Below, piece by piece: positions 16,323 through 25,142 of a stretch of 52,485 nt of DNA. Below the pieces are notes generated by a model. That model worked only from the letters and a program-made list of their open reading frames with translations, searched no databases and had not been told where the DNA came from. The stretch is from an uncultured Clostridia bacterium. Lineage in GTDB: Bacteria > Bacillota > Clostridia > Christensenellales > Borkfalkiaceae. Position 1 is the first letter of the stretch. Every line of letters starts with the position of its first letter. The translations under genes were made by a program, and so were the position numbers. Where the stretch lies: assembly GCA_944337235.1 (NCBI GenBank), contig CALVLK010000008.1:1-52485 (forward strand). Direction: 5' to 3'.

Positions 16323-18491
16323 TCAGTTGAGATTGGAGGGATTCTCCTCCACATAGACGAGCGTGTTTTTACTTTGACTGCGGGCGGCGATGGTGTAAAT
16401 TTCCTGCAACACTTCGCCGTCCGTCAGGCGCATGAGCACCTGACAGCGATATCTGTTCTGAATGCGCCGGATGGGCGCATACATCCTCTGCAAGAACAGA
16501 AATTTTTCCGCATGCGCATCGCGCAGGGCGCAGAGCCCGCCGTACGCCGCTTTGAGCGCGGCAATCGCTTCGCGCTCGTCCTCCCCCGTCACCATTACGC
16601 GCACGATGAGCGCAAAGGGCGGGAATGCCGAGGCGGCACGCAGCGCGATCTCGTGCTCGTAAAACCCTTTATAGTCATACTCTGCCGCAAAACGGAGGAT
16701 GTAATTCCCGGGATCGTACGTCTGAAGTACCACCTCGCCCGTCTCTTCCGCCCTGCCGCTTCTGCCCGCCACTTGCGTGACGAGCTGAAAGGTACGTTCG
16801 CCGCTGCGATAATCGGGGAAGTGCAGGCTCATGTCGGCATCGAGGATGCCGACCAGGGTGACAAAGGGGAAGTCGTGCCCCTTGGCGACCATCTGCGTGC
16901 CGACGAGAAAATCTGCCTCGCGTTCGGAAAAGCGATGCAGGATCTTCAGGTGCCCCTCCTTCCCGCTCGTCGTGTCGTTGTCCATGCGCAGGATGCGCGC
17001 CGAAGGGTAAAGCCTCTTCAATTCCTCCACGACGCGCTGCGTACCCGTGCCGACATAGTTGATGTGCCGTCCGCCGCATTGGGGGCAGGCGGAGAGCATA
17101 TGATAGCGTGTGCCGCAGTAGTGGCATTTCAGGCAGTTTTCCTCGTGATGATAGGTGAGCGAGACGTCGCAATGCTCGCACTTGGCGACATAGCCGCAGT
17201 CGCGGCAGAGCACCGTCTGCGAATATCCCCTGCGGTTGAGAAAGAGGATGGCCTGATTGCCCCTTTCCAGACACGTCTGAAGCCGATCGCGCAGCGCCGC
17301 AGAGAAGGGCGTGGGGTTGCCGCGCCGCACTTCGCGCCGCATATCCACGATCTCTACGCGCGGCATGGGGCGGCGGTTGATGCGCTCGGGCAATGTGACA
17401 AGTTCAAACTCCCCCTCCTGTGCGCGGCGGTATGTCTCGACGGCGGGCGTGGCGCTGCCCAAAACGATCTTGCAGCTGTTATACCTCGCCCGAAAGAGGG
17501 CGATATCGAGGGTGCGATAGCGGGGAGAACTCTCGGAATTGTAGCTTCCGTCATGCTCCTCGTCGATGACGATGATGCCCACGTTCTCCACGGGCGCAAA
17601 CACGGCGGAGCGCGCCCCGATGGCGATGCGGGCGCTCCCCTCACGCAGGCGGCACCATTCGTCGAAGCGTTCACCGTCGGAGAGTCCGCTGTGCAGAATG
17701 GCGGCAGCGCTGCCGAAGCGGGCGCGCAGCTGCGCCAGCATCTGGGGGGTGAGCGAGATCTCGGGCACGAGGAAGAGCGCCGTCTTGCCCGCTTTGAGTT
17801 GTTTTGCGATGAGGTCGAGGTAGATCTCCGTCTTGCCGCTGCCCGTTACGCCGTGCAGCAGCGTGACCGTCTTTTGTGTGTTTTCGATGCGATGTACCGC
17901 CTCCCGCTGCATGGGGGTCAGCGTGCGGGGGCCGCCCTCCTCCTGCACGCCCGCATAGGGATCGCGCAGGATGCGCCGCTTTTCGAACAGCAAGGCGCCC
18001 TTCTTTTCCAGCGCCGTCACCGCCCCGCCGAACTGCTTGCGCAGCACCGCCGCGTCCTCTTCGCCATGCTCCTTCAGATAAGCCAGAAGGGCAAGCTGTG
18101 CCGCGGCGCGCGGCGAGGGCGCATAGTCGACGGGCGCAAGCCTTGCATAGGTGCGGTAATATTCCGACGCCCTGCCCGTGCGCATGGGCGCGGGCAGAAA
18201 CAGCCTGAGCACGAGCGCCTTGGGGCAGTGATAGCGCAAAGCGATGCCCTCGGCGAGCTGCAGGCACTCCTGCGTGAGCACGGGATAGTTCTCCTCCGCG
18301 CGGTAAACCCGTTTGAGTTTTTCCGCGGGCAGATCGCTCTCCGCTTTGACGCGCATGACAAAGCCCGTCGCCACTCCCCTGCCAAAGGGCACGACGACGC
18401 GCATCCCCGCGCAGATCTCCTCATCGCAGAGATAGTCGAAGATCCTGTCCACCTCGCTGTGGGCGATATCTACAATGACTTCTGCGATCAT
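16323..18491 (-). CDS. priA: Primosomal replication restart helicase PriA
   Basis: A 722-residue PriA. The N-terminal 3'-fork-binding domain is followed by the helicase core with GVTGSGKTEIYL (Walker A), IVIDEEHDGSY (DEEH box) and LGSATPAVE. A zinc-binding insert carries four CxxC-type pairs (CRDCG, CEHCD, CLKCHYCG, CPQCGG), and then come ILRMDNDTT and the late helicase motif TQVAGRSGR. It reloads the replisome at collapsed forks. GGAGAGG immediately precedes the ATG. In Bacilli coaBC lies between rpoZ and priA; it is missing here. Confidence 0.96.
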   Translation of the reverse strand: MIAEVIVDIAHSEVDRIFDYLCDEEICAGMRVVVPFGRGVATGFVMRVKAESDLPAEKLKRVYRAEENYPVLTQECLQLAEGIALRYHCPKALVLRLFLPAPMRTGRASEYYRTYARLAPVDYAPSPRAAAQLALLAYLKEHGEEDAAVLRKQFGGAVTALEKKGALLFEKRRILRDPYAGVQEEGGPRTLTPMQREAVHRIENTQKTVTLLHGVTGSGKTEIYLDLIAKQLKAGKTALFLVPEISLTPQMLAQLRARFGSAAAILHSGLSDGERFDEWCRLREGSARIAIGARSAVFAPVENVGIIVIDEEHDGSYNSESSPRYRTLDIALFRARYNSCKIVLGSATPAVETYRRAQEGEFELVTLPERINRRPMPRVEIVDMRREVRRGNPTPFSAALRDRLQTCLERGNQAILFLNRRGYSQTVLCRDCGYVAKCEHCDVSLTYHHEENCLKCHYCGTRYHMLSACPQCGGRHINYVGTGTQRVVEELKRLYPSARILRMDNDTTSGKEGHLKILHRFSEREADFLVGTQMVAKGHDFPFVTLVGILDADMSLHFPDYRSGERTFQLVTQVAGRSGRAEETGEVVLQTYDPGNYILRFAAEYDYKGFYEHEIALRAASAFPPFALIVRVMVTGEDEREAIAALKAAYGGLCALRDAHAEKFLFLQRMYAPIRRIQNRYRCQVLMRLTDGEVLQEIYTIAARSQSKNTLVYVEENPSNLN

Positions 18492-18551
18492 ACCTCTCCT
18501 TCGGCGCGGTCCCCTTCATAGCATGAAGCCCCGTCGGCGACGGGGCAAAAA

Positions 18552-18773
18552 TCAATCTCTTGCACTTTTTACTTTGCCGCTCATGATCTCCTTGCAGGCA
18601 AGCACGATCTCTTTCTGCTTGCCGGGCAATTCGGTCACGCCCATCGACTGCATCTGTTCAATGATCTGGCGGGTGCGCTTCGACGCGACCACGCACAGTT
18701 CGTAGCGGGACACGGGATTCTCTTCCGTTCCGAGTTTGCGGATCAAATCGTCCACTGCGGGTTCGTTTATCAT
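18552..18773 (-). CDS. rpoZ: RNA polymerase omega subunit
   Basis: A 73-residue omega subunit that helps assemble beta' into RNA polymerase. The recognizable core is SRYELCVVASKRTRQI, followed by a clostridial-type IVLACKEIMSGKV end. AAGGAG is 6-7 bases upstream of the ATG. A GC-rich hairpin (18524-18542, GCCCCGTC/GACGGGGC) follows the stop but lacks a clear U-run, so the operon probably continues into priA. Neighbours gmk and priA support the call. Confidence 0.95.
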   Translation of the reverse strand: MINEPAVDDLIRKLGTEENPVSRYELCVVASKRTRQIIEQMQSMGVTELPGKQKEIVLACKEIMSGKVKSARD

Positions 18774-18803
18774 ATATTATCTCCTTGTAAACTTTGATTT
18801 CGA

Positions 18804-19376
18804 TTACTCTCTTGCCTCTTCGCGGGCAATGATCTCTTTCAGACGCGCCTTGGTGCCTGCAAGGTCGTCGTTGACGAGCACATAGTCGTATTTTTCCTGC
18901 TGCGTCAGCTCATAACGCACGCGCTCCAGCCGCTCCTTCAGCTCCGCTTCGTCCTCAGAGGCGCGCTCGGCAAGCCTGCGCTCCAGCTCTTCAAAGTTGG
19001 GCGGCGTGATCATGATGAGCACGACGGGCACGCCGCTCCCGCGGAATGCCTCGGCGACCTTGAGCGCCCCCACGACGTCGATTTCGAGGACGACGGATTT
19101 CTCTTTAAGCTGCTGCAGCACAAAGGACTTGGGCGTGCCGTAATAGTTGCTGAAATGCCTGTCGTATTCCAGGAAATCGCCCTCGCGGATGCGGCGCAGG
19201 AATTCCTCTTCGGAGAGGAACCAATACTCTCTGCCATTCTCTTCGCCCCTGCGGGGCTGACGCGTCGTGCAGGAGACGGAGAGCGCAAGGTGATCGTCCT
19301 CCTCGAGCAAAATGGAGACGAGCGTTCCCTTTCCCACCCCGGACGGGCCGGATATGACAAATAAGACGTTCTTCAT
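18804..19376 (-). CDS. gmk: Guanylate kinase
   Basis: A 190-residue GMP kinase. It has P-loop ISGPSGVGKGT (residues about 8-18), GMP-binding SCTTRQPRRGE and EYWFLSEEEF, and the lid/C-terminal DYVLVNDDL segment. It follows yicC by three bases with GGAG inside the end of that gene, so it is coupled to it. The yicC-gmk-rpoZ order is the standard Bacillota arrangement. Confidence 0.97.
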   Translation of the reverse strand: MKNVLFVISGPSGVGKGTLVSILLEEDDHLALSVSCTTRQPRRGEENGREYWFLSEEEFLRRIREGDFLEYDRHFSNYYGTPKSFVLQQLKEKSVVLEIDVVGALKVAEAFRGSGVPVVLIMITPPNFEELERRLAERASEDEAELKERLERVRYELTQQEKYDYVLVNDDLAGTKARLKEIIAREEARE

Positions 19377-19379
19377 GCT

Positions 19380-20249
19380 TTACTCCAAATTCTGAATTTG
19401 TTCGCGCACCTTTTCGATCTCGTTCTTCATCTCAAGCGCATACGCCGTGACGGAGGCGTCGTTGGATTTGCTGCATATCGTATTGCATTCCCGGTTGAAC
19501 TCCTGCACGAGAAAATCCAGCTTTCTGCCGACGGGATCCCCCTCGCAGATCTTGTAAAATTCCTGGATATGGCTGGAGAGACGGGTGAGCTCCTCGTCGA
19601 TGTTGCACTTGTCGGCAAAGATCGCCGCCTCGGTCAGGATCCTGGTCTCGTCCACCTTGCCGCCCAGATATTCGCCGATGCGCTCTGTGATCTTTTTGCG
19701 GTATTCCGCCGCAACGAGCGGGGCGCGCGCGGCGATCTCGTCGCGCAGGCGTGCAATGGCCTTGATGCGCGCCATCAGATCGGCACGCAGGCGTTCCCCC
19801 TCCTTGCGGCGCATCTCCTTGAGGGCGGAGAGCGCGTCGGAGAGCGCAGAGGTGAGCGCCCCGATCAGCGCGTCGTCGGCTGCTGCCGCCTCTTCGCTGC
19901 GCACGACGTCGTTCATGCGCAACAGCTGCGTGACGCTCAGATCGTTCGCAAGTCCCGTCTCGCGGGAGAGCTGATCTGCCGCCGCGGCATAGGCGCGCGC
20001 CGCCGACACGTCGACGAGCAGCCGCTTTTCGCGCTCGCGCAGGTCGGAACAGGACACGAACACATCAACGTGCCCGCGGGCAAGCGCCGAGCGGATCCCC
20101 GCGCGGATGAGCTCCTCGCAGGGCGCAAAGATGTGCGGCGTCCGCACGGAAATATCCAAGAAACGATTGTTGACGGATTTGAGTTCGATGACGAGCTCTA
20201 TGCCGTCCTTGCGATATTCCCCTCTTCCGAACCCTGTCATGCTGTACAT
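19380..20249 (-). CDS. YicC/YloC family endoribonuclease
   Basis: A 289-residue YicC-family protein. It opens with the hallmark MYSMTGFGRGEY and ELKSVNNRFLDISVRTP, and ends with the DUF1732 region: DEELTRLSSHIQEF, GRKLDFLVQEFNRECNTICSKS and EKVREQIQNLE. Members are metal-dependent endoribonucleases that influence small-RNA or mRNA decay. It is the first gene of the long gmk-rpoZ-priA-def-fmt-rsmB-rlmN-rpe-thiN operon; a sigma-A promoter is visible just upstream and GAGGAA sits 8 bases before the ATG. Confidence 0.94.
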   Translation of the reverse strand: MYSMTGFGRGEYRKDGIELVIELKSVNNRFLDISVRTPHIFAPCEELIRAGIRSALARGHVDVFVSCSDLREREKRLLVDVSAARAYAAAADQLSRETGLANDLSVTQLLRMNDVVRSEEAAAADDALIGALTSALSDALSALKEMRRKEGERLRADLMARIKAIARLRDEIAARAPLVAAEYRKKITERIGEYLGGKVDETRILTEAAIFADKCNIDEELTRLSSHIQEFYKICEGDPVGRKLDFLVQEFNRECNTICSKSNDASVTAYALEMKNEIEKVREQIQNLE

Positions 20250-20267
20250 ATGTATTTCCTCTGTATA

Positions 20268-20296
20268 ATTATATCACAAGCGTTTGCGCAAATCAA
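20268..20296 (-). promoter_or_regulatory. Promoter of the yicC-gmk-rpoZ-priA-def-fmt-rsmB-rlmN operon
   Basis: On the minus strand, TTGATT (20296-20291), a 17-bp spacer and TATAAT (20273-20268). The yicC ATG follows 18 bases later. Confidence 0.75.
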
Positions 20297-20325
20297 GTAC
20301 TTCCCCGAATTATACTGCGATTTTT

Positions 20326-22275
20326 TCACAAGATGCCGAGGCGGCGCAGAAATGCCTCCTCGTCGATGACGGGAATGCCCGCCTTGCGCGCCTTTTCGAG
20401 TTTGCTGCCCGCCGCCTCGCCCGCGACGACGAGTGTCGTCTTGCCCGTCACGGCGCTCTGGCATACGCCGCCCGCCCCCTCGATGAGCTTCTGCGCCTCG
20501 GGGCGGGACATCCGTTCGAGCTTTCCCGTGAGCACGACGCTCTCGCCCGAAAACACGCCCTGCGCCCGTTCCCGCGCCGTGGGCAGGGGCAAAACGCCGA
20601 GCGCGCGCAGGCGCTCCAGCTCCTGCCGGTTGCGCGCTGCGGCAAAAAATTCTGTAATGGCATGCGCTGTGACGGCGCCGATGTCCTCCATGGAAAGCAG
20701 CTGTTCCTCGGTGAGCGAGGCGACCTCCTCCCACGTTTGACAGCGTTCTGCAAGGTCGCGCGCGGCGACCCGCCCCACCCCCTCGATGCCGATGGCGTAC
20801 AAAAAGCGGTCGAGCGGGATACGGCGGCTCTTTTCGATGGCGCCGAGCAGATTGGAGATCTTCCTCTCTTTGAACCCCTCCAGACCCGCAAAGCTCTCCG
20901 CCGTCAAGGCATAGAGGTCGGAAAAGTTGCGCACGCCCCGCCTTTCATACAGCAGCGTGAGCGTAGACTCGCTCATACCCTCGATATCGGCGGCGTTTTT
21001 GCTGCAATAGTGCGTCAGCCGCTGCACGACGCGCGGCTTGCAGTCCTCGTTGGAACAGAACAGGTTGGCGCCCGACTCCCGCACGGGCGCGCCGCAATAG
21101 GGGCACAGAGTCGGTTTTTCGACGGGTACGCTGCCCTCGGTGTGCATGGTCGCGCCCAGAATTTCGGGAATGACCTCGTTGGAGCGGCGAATGAGCACGC
21201 GCGAGCCGATCTTGACGTCCTTGCGCGTGAGATCGCCGAAGTTGTTGAGCGTGGCGCGGCGCACCGTTGCGCCGGCGAGCTCCACGGGATCCACCTCGGC
21301 AAGCGGCGTCAGCTTGCCCGTCCTGCCCACCTGCCAGAGGACGCGGCGCACCGTGGTCTCCGCCTCCTCCGCCTCGAATTTATAGGCGATCGCCCAGCGC
21401 GGGAATTTATCCGTATGCCCCAGCTGCGCACGTACCGCCTCCTCGTTGACCTTGACGACGGCGCCGTCCGTCAGCACGTCGATCTCGTGCCGTCTGATCT
21501 CGATCTCGTCGACGGCGGCAAACACCTCGTCGCAGGTGCGGCACACCCTGAAATAGGGGTCGATCTGAAAGCCCTCCCGCCGCAAAAAGTCCCGCGCCTC
21601 CTCCTGCGAGGCGACGGGCTGTTCGCTCATATAGTTGACGTCGTAAAAGATGATCTCCGGTCTGCGCTCCGCCGTCACCTTGGGGTCGAGGTTGCGGATC
21701 GCCCCCGCCGCGGCGTTGCGCGCATTTTTCAGCGGCTCATCGGGGTGCGTGCGGTTGTACTCCTCCAATACGGGCAGGCGGATGATCGCCTCGCCGCGCA
21801 CCTCCAGCCTGCCGCGATAGGAGATGCTGAGCGGAAAGCTGCGCACGGTGAGCGCCTGCGCCGTGACGTCCTCTCCCTCCGTGCCGTTGCCGCGCGTCGC
21901 TGCGCCCACAAAGCGGCCGTTGTCGTAGGTGAGGCACATGGTCAGCCCGTCGAATTTATACTCAACGGTATAGCTCGGCTGCACGCCGCTCTTTTCCACC
22001 CGCGCAAAGAAGGCAGAGAGCTCGTCGCGCGTGACTGCCTTGTCCAGCGAATACAGCCGCGCGATATGGCGGTGCCGCTCAAACCCCTTTACGGGCTCAC
22101 CCCCCACGCGGCGGGTGGGCGAATCGGGCAGCACGACGCCGCTTTCCCGCTCCATCTCACACAGCGTGCGGTAGAGATCGTCATATTCGCGGTCCGAGAC
22201 GCTGGGCGCGTCGAGCACATAGTATTCATATGCCCATTGATTGAGGCGATCGACGATCGCGCGCATGTCCTGCAT
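20326..22275 (-). CDS. ligA: NAD-dependent DNA ligase LigA
   Basis: A 649-residue ligase that seals nicks in replication and repair. It shows the NAD-binding Ia domain (YYVLDAPSVSDREYDDLY), the adenylation lysine in EYKFDGLTM, RGNGTEGEDVT and IRNLDP. An OB fold follows, then a four-Cys zinc finger (CPYCG and CSNEDC), helix-hairpin-helix repeats and a C-terminal BRCT domain (about residues 575-649). AAAGGGGG precedes the ATG. It lies 11 bases downstream of pcrA, a pairing also seen in B. subtilis. Confidence 0.96.
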   Translation of the reverse strand: MQDMRAIVDRLNQWAYEYYVLDAPSVSDREYDDLYRTLCEMERESGVVLPDSPTRRVGGEPVKGFERHRHIARLYSLDKAVTRDELSAFFARVEKSGVQPSYTVEYKFDGLTMCLTYDNGRFVGAATRGNGTEGEDVTAQALTVRSFPLSISYRGRLEVRGEAIIRLPVLEEYNRTHPDEPLKNARNAAAGAIRNLDPKVTAERRPEIIFYDVNYMSEQPVASQEEARDFLRREGFQIDPYFRVCRTCDEVFAAVDEIEIRRHEIDVLTDGAVVKVNEEAVRAQLGHTDKFPRWAIAYKFEAEEAETTVRRVLWQVGRTGKLTPLAEVDPVELAGATVRRATLNNFGDLTRKDVKIGSRVLIRRSNEVIPEILGATMHTEGSVPVEKPTLCPYCGAPVRESGANLFCSNEDCKPRVVQRLTHYCSKNAADIEGMSESTLTLLYERRGVRNFSDLYALTAESFAGLEGFKERKISNLLGAIEKSRRIPLDRFLYAIGIEGVGRVAARDLAERCQTWEEVASLTEEQLLSMEDIGAVTAHAITEFFAAARNRQELERLRALGVLPLPTARERAQGVFSGESVVLTGKLERMSRPEAQKLIEGAGGVCQSAVTGKTTLVVAGEAAGSKLEKARKAGIPVIDEEAFLRRLGIL

Positions 22276-22286
22276 GATATCCCCCT

Positions 22287-24584
22287 TTACCCGATGATCT
22301 CCAGCGGGGCAAGTACCGCCGCCAGATCTCTGCTGCCGCCCTGTTCAAAGCGGACGGTGACGATGAGATTGGTCTTTGCGCCCCGCATCGCCGTGATCAC
22401 GCCGTTGCCGAAGCGCGGATGTTTTACCTGTACGCCCACCGCAAAGCGGGAGGTATCCGCACCCGCCGCCGCGGGCTTTGCACCCCCGACATTGCCGAAG
22501 CGCACGGGCTGCTGCGGCGCAGGGGAAGCCCTGCGCCCCCCGCCGAAGGTGAACCCCTCCTCCGACTGCTCGCTTGCGCGCCCGACGCGCCGCACGGCGC
22601 CCTGCGCGTACCCTGTACGCCTTGCGCCGTAGGAATAGCCGTATCCGTAGGAAAAATCCCCCGCATAGCGGCCGGAATCGTTCTCTTCGGGCAGGGAGAG
22701 CTCCTCTTTGAGCTCCTCGACAAAGCGCGAACGGATGGTCGGCTCTCTTCTGCCGTACAGATAGCGCTCGCGGCTGCGCGTGAGCCAGAGCTTCTCCCGT
22801 GCGCGCGTGATGGCGACATACATCAGCCGCCGCTCCTCTTCGAGGGCATCGGGATCGTTCTGCGCGCGCGTCGTGGGGATGATGTTGTCCTCAAGCCCGC
22901 ATACGAACACGCAGCGAAATTCCAGCCCCTTGACGGCGTGGATGGTGGCGATGGTGACATAGTCGCTCTCGTCCATCTCGTCCACATCCGAATACAGCGT
23001 GACCTGCTGCAGATAGTCGCTGAGCACGGCACCCTCGTTGAGGCGGGAAAACTCCTCGACCGAGCTTAAAAGTTCGTCGAGGTTGGCGCGCTTGGCGGCG
23101 CCCTCATCCGTGCCGTCCATGTACATCTCGTACATGCCCGACGTCTTGACGAGGTAGCTGCACAGCTCGTCGACGGGGCTCTCCTGCGACATGACGACGA
23201 GCTCTTTGATGTAATCGGAAAAATCGCGCAGTTTGCGCTTCATGCTCTCCGGCAGGGAAAGCTCGTCCGCCTCGAGTACGGCGTCGTAAAGCGAGAGATC
23301 CTCGCGCTCGGCATACTCCGAGAGCGTGCGCAGCGTCTTTTCGCCCACGCCGCGGCGGGGCACATTGATGATGCGCATGAGCGCCTCGCTGTCGAACGGG
23401 TTGGCGATGACGCGCAGATAGGCGAGGACGTCCTTGATCTCCTTGCGCTCGAAGAACTTGAATCCACCGAACACCTTATAGTTGATGCCGTACTTGGTGA
23501 ACTCCTGCTCGTAGGAGCGGGTGAGCGCGTTCACGCGCATGAGTACGGCGAAATCGGAGAGGCGGTAACCCTCCCGCCGCATCTCGCTGATGAGCCGCGC
23601 GGCATAGAGCGCCTCCCCCGTTTCGTCGGGCGCCTCATAAAAGACGGGCTTGTCGCCGCCCTGCCGGTCCGTCCAGAGCTTCTTCCCCTTGCGGTTGGCA
23701 TTGTGCGAGATCGAGGCGTTCGCAAGGGCGAGGATGGGCGCCGTCGAACGATAGTTGCGCTGCAGCTTGAAGATATGCGCTTTGGGGTAGGTCTTTTCAA
23801 ACCCGAGGATATTTTCGATCCTTGCCCCCCGCCAGCCGTAAATGGACTGATCGTCGTCGCCCACGACGAACAGGTTGCCGTGCACGGAGGAGAGCATCTT
23901 GATGATATCGAACTGGACGGCGTTGGTATCCTGAAATTCGTCCACATGCACATAGCGGAATTTGCCCGCAAGGTATTCGCGCGCCTCGCGATCCTGTGCA
24001 AGCAGGGCGCGCGCCTCGGTGAGCAGATCGTCAAAGTCGAGTGCGTTATTCTTTTTTAAGTGGCGCGCATACCGCTCATACACCATCGTGATCTCGCGGA
24101 TGTCGCGCTCCGTGCGGCGTGACTGGGCATATTCGCCCGGCGTCATGCCGAGCATCTTGGCATTGGAGATATGCCATTTGATGTTTTTAAGCTGCGCGTC
24201 CTCGTCCAGCCCGCATTCCTTGAACGCCTGTTTGATGACGGTGGCGCGCTCCTGTTCGGAATAGATGGAGAAGTCGGAGGTAAGTCCGCGCTTTTCGGGA
24301 TACATGCGCAAGATACGCACGCACATGGAGTGGATCGTACTCACCCACATGCGGCGCGTATCCGTGGTAAAGGAGAGCCGCTCCTTCATTTCGTTGGCGG
24401 CCTTGTTGGTAAATGTGATCGCAAGGATATTCTCGGGCGCAACATTGAGATCGCGCACCAGATGGGCGATCCGCGCCGTCAGAACGCGCGTCTTTCCGCT
24501 GCCCGCGCCCGCCAATACGAGCACGGCGCCCTCCGTCTGCATGACGGGGGCGGTCTGTTCTTCGTTGAGTGCAATGTCTTCCAT
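22287..24584 (-). CDS. pcrA: UvrD/PcrA-type DNA helicase
   Basis: A 765-residue superfamily 1A 3'-5' helicase for repair and replication. Visible motifs are LAGAGSGKTRVL (I), AITFTNKAANEMKERL (Ia), VDEFQDTNAVQ (II), GDDDQSIYGWRGA (III), LQRNYRS (IV), IATIHAVKGLEF (V) and VAITRAREKLWL (VI). The C-terminal tail is followed by a Tudor-like GVQVKHPRFGNGVITA segment. The ATG at 24584 matches the expected family N-terminus, yet there is no ribosome binding site and the -10 box ends only 8 bases upstream, which suggests a leaderless transcript. It is transcribed with ligA. Confidence 0.95.
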   Translation of the reverse strand: MEDIALNEEQTAPVMQTEGAVLVLAGAGSGKTRVLTARIAHLVRDLNVAPENILAITFTNKAANEMKERLSFTTDTRRMWVSTIHSMCVRILRMYPEKRGLTSDFSIYSEQERATVIKQAFKECGLDEDAQLKNIKWHISNAKMLGMTPGEYAQSRRTERDIREITMVYERYARHLKKNNALDFDDLLTEARALLAQDREAREYLAGKFRYVHVDEFQDTNAVQFDIIKMLSSVHGNLFVVGDDDQSIYGWRGARIENILGFEKTYPKAHIFKLQRNYRSTAPILALANASISHNANRKGKKLWTDRQGGDKPVFYEAPDETGEALYAARLISEMRREGYRLSDFAVLMRVNALTRSYEQEFTKYGINYKVFGGFKFFERKEIKDVLAYLRVIANPFDSEALMRIINVPRRGVGEKTLRTLSEYAEREDLSLYDAVLEADELSLPESMKRKLRDFSDYIKELVVMSQESPVDELCSYLVKTSGMYEMYMDGTDEGAAKRANLDELLSSVEEFSRLNEGAVLSDYLQQVTLYSDVDEMDESDYVTIATIHAVKGLEFRCVFVCGLEDNIIPTTRAQNDPDALEEERRLMYVAITRAREKLWLTRSRERYLYGRREPTIRSRFVEELKEELSLPEENDSGRYAGDFSYGYGYSYGARRTGYAQGAVRRVGRASEQSEEGFTFGGGRRASPAPQQPVRFGNVGGAKPAAAGADTSRFAVGVQVKHPRFGNGVITAMRGAKTNLIVTVRFEQGGSRDLAAVLAPLEIIG

Positions 24585-24592
24585 ACCGCATT

Positions 24593-24621
24593 ATTATATC
24601 ATAGCGCGGCAAAAAATTCAA
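24593..24621 (-). promoter_or_regulatory. Promoter of pcrA-ligA
   Basis: On the minus strand, TTGAAT (24621-24616), a 17-bp spacer and TATAAT (24598-24593). The predicted transcription start falls within a couple of bases of the pcrA ATG (24584). Confidence 0.75.
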
Positions 24622-24646
24622 GCGGCTTACGCGCCAAAAGAAAAAT

Positions 24647-25057
24647 TCAGCGCTTGTTCCCGTTCTGCGTCCGCCCCTTCCATTCGAACTCGTATTCCCG
24701 CTTGAACCGTTCCAGCGCACGCAGATACTTCTCCGAAAGCTCGAGCGTATACCGCTGCTTTTCCGAATAGGTCAGCGTGTTATAATACTCACGGTCGGTC
24801 AGTCTTCCGATCGCGTCGGACACTTCGCCCTCCTTGAGCAGAAGGTCGCGCACCTTCAGATAGAACTCGTCGGGGCTCTCCCCCTTGATCTCGGTGGACA
24901 CCTTTTCATGAAAATACCGCGAGACCTTGTCTTCGTTCCTCCCCTGTTCCTTTGCGCTCGCCCGTTCGTGGTCGAGGCGCTGCCGATATTCCTCCCAGAA
25001 GCCCTTTTTCATGCGCATCTTCGCCTCTTTGGCAAGCGACTTGAGTGTACGATCCAT
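24647..25057 (-). CDS. Hypothetical charged protein downstream of rpsU
   Basis: A 136-residue protein I do not recognise. It is highly charged, apparently soluble and mostly helical, beginning MDRTLKSLAKEAKMRMKKGFWEEY and rich in Lys/Arg/Glu throughout, with a YSEKQRYTLELSEKYLRALERF segment near the C-terminus. The ATG at 25057 has GGGGAGAG upstream and is preferred over longer in-frame starts. It follows the rpsU terminator and carries its own candidate promoter. In many Bacillota the gene after rpsU is the GatB-domain protein YqeY; this is not YqeY. Confidence 0.75.
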   Translation of the reverse strand: MDRTLKSLAKEAKMRMKKGFWEEYRQRLDHERASAKEQGRNEDKVSRYFHEKVSTEIKGESPDEFYLKVRDLLLKEGEVSDAIGRLTDREYYNTLTYSEKQRYTLELSEKYLRALERFKREYEFEWKGRTQNGNKR

Positions 25058-25081
25058 AAATCTCTCCCCTTCATCGACAAA

Positions 25082-25110
25082 ATGATACATGATTCGACAC
25101 AATGATACAA
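25082..25110 (-). promoter_or_regulatory. Candidate promoter of the hypothetical gene
   Basis: On the minus strand, TTGTAT (25110-25105), a 17-bp spacer and TATCAT (25087-25082). The two boxes lie in a direct repeat of AATGATACA, 20 bases apart (25081 and 25101 on the plus strand). Confidence 0.45.
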
Positions 25111-25140
25111 AAAATCCGCAACTTACGTTACGGATTTTTT
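25109..25140. terminator. Intrinsic terminator of rpsU
   Basis: Arms AAAAATCCG (25110-25118) and CGGATTTTT (25131-25139) flank a 12-base loop. On the minus strand the T-run directly follows the stem, two bases after the rpsU stop begins the hairpin side. Confidence 0.85.
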
Positions 25141-25142
25141 CC

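Noticed and set aside
16374-18521. 715-codon open frame antisense to priA
   Set aside because: Covers the exact extent of an intact priA with zinc fingers and helicase motifs; no family features of its own.
18524-18542. GC-rich hairpin after rpoZ considered as a terminator
   Set aside because: The stem is good (GCCCCGTC/GACGGGGC) but there is no U-run on the transcribed minus strand, and the T-tract is on the wrong side; termination within this conserved operon is unlikely.
20284-22632. 782-codon open frame antisense to ligA
   Set aside because: Strand opposite a complete NAD-dependent ligase with all motifs; a compositional artefact of high GC codon positions.
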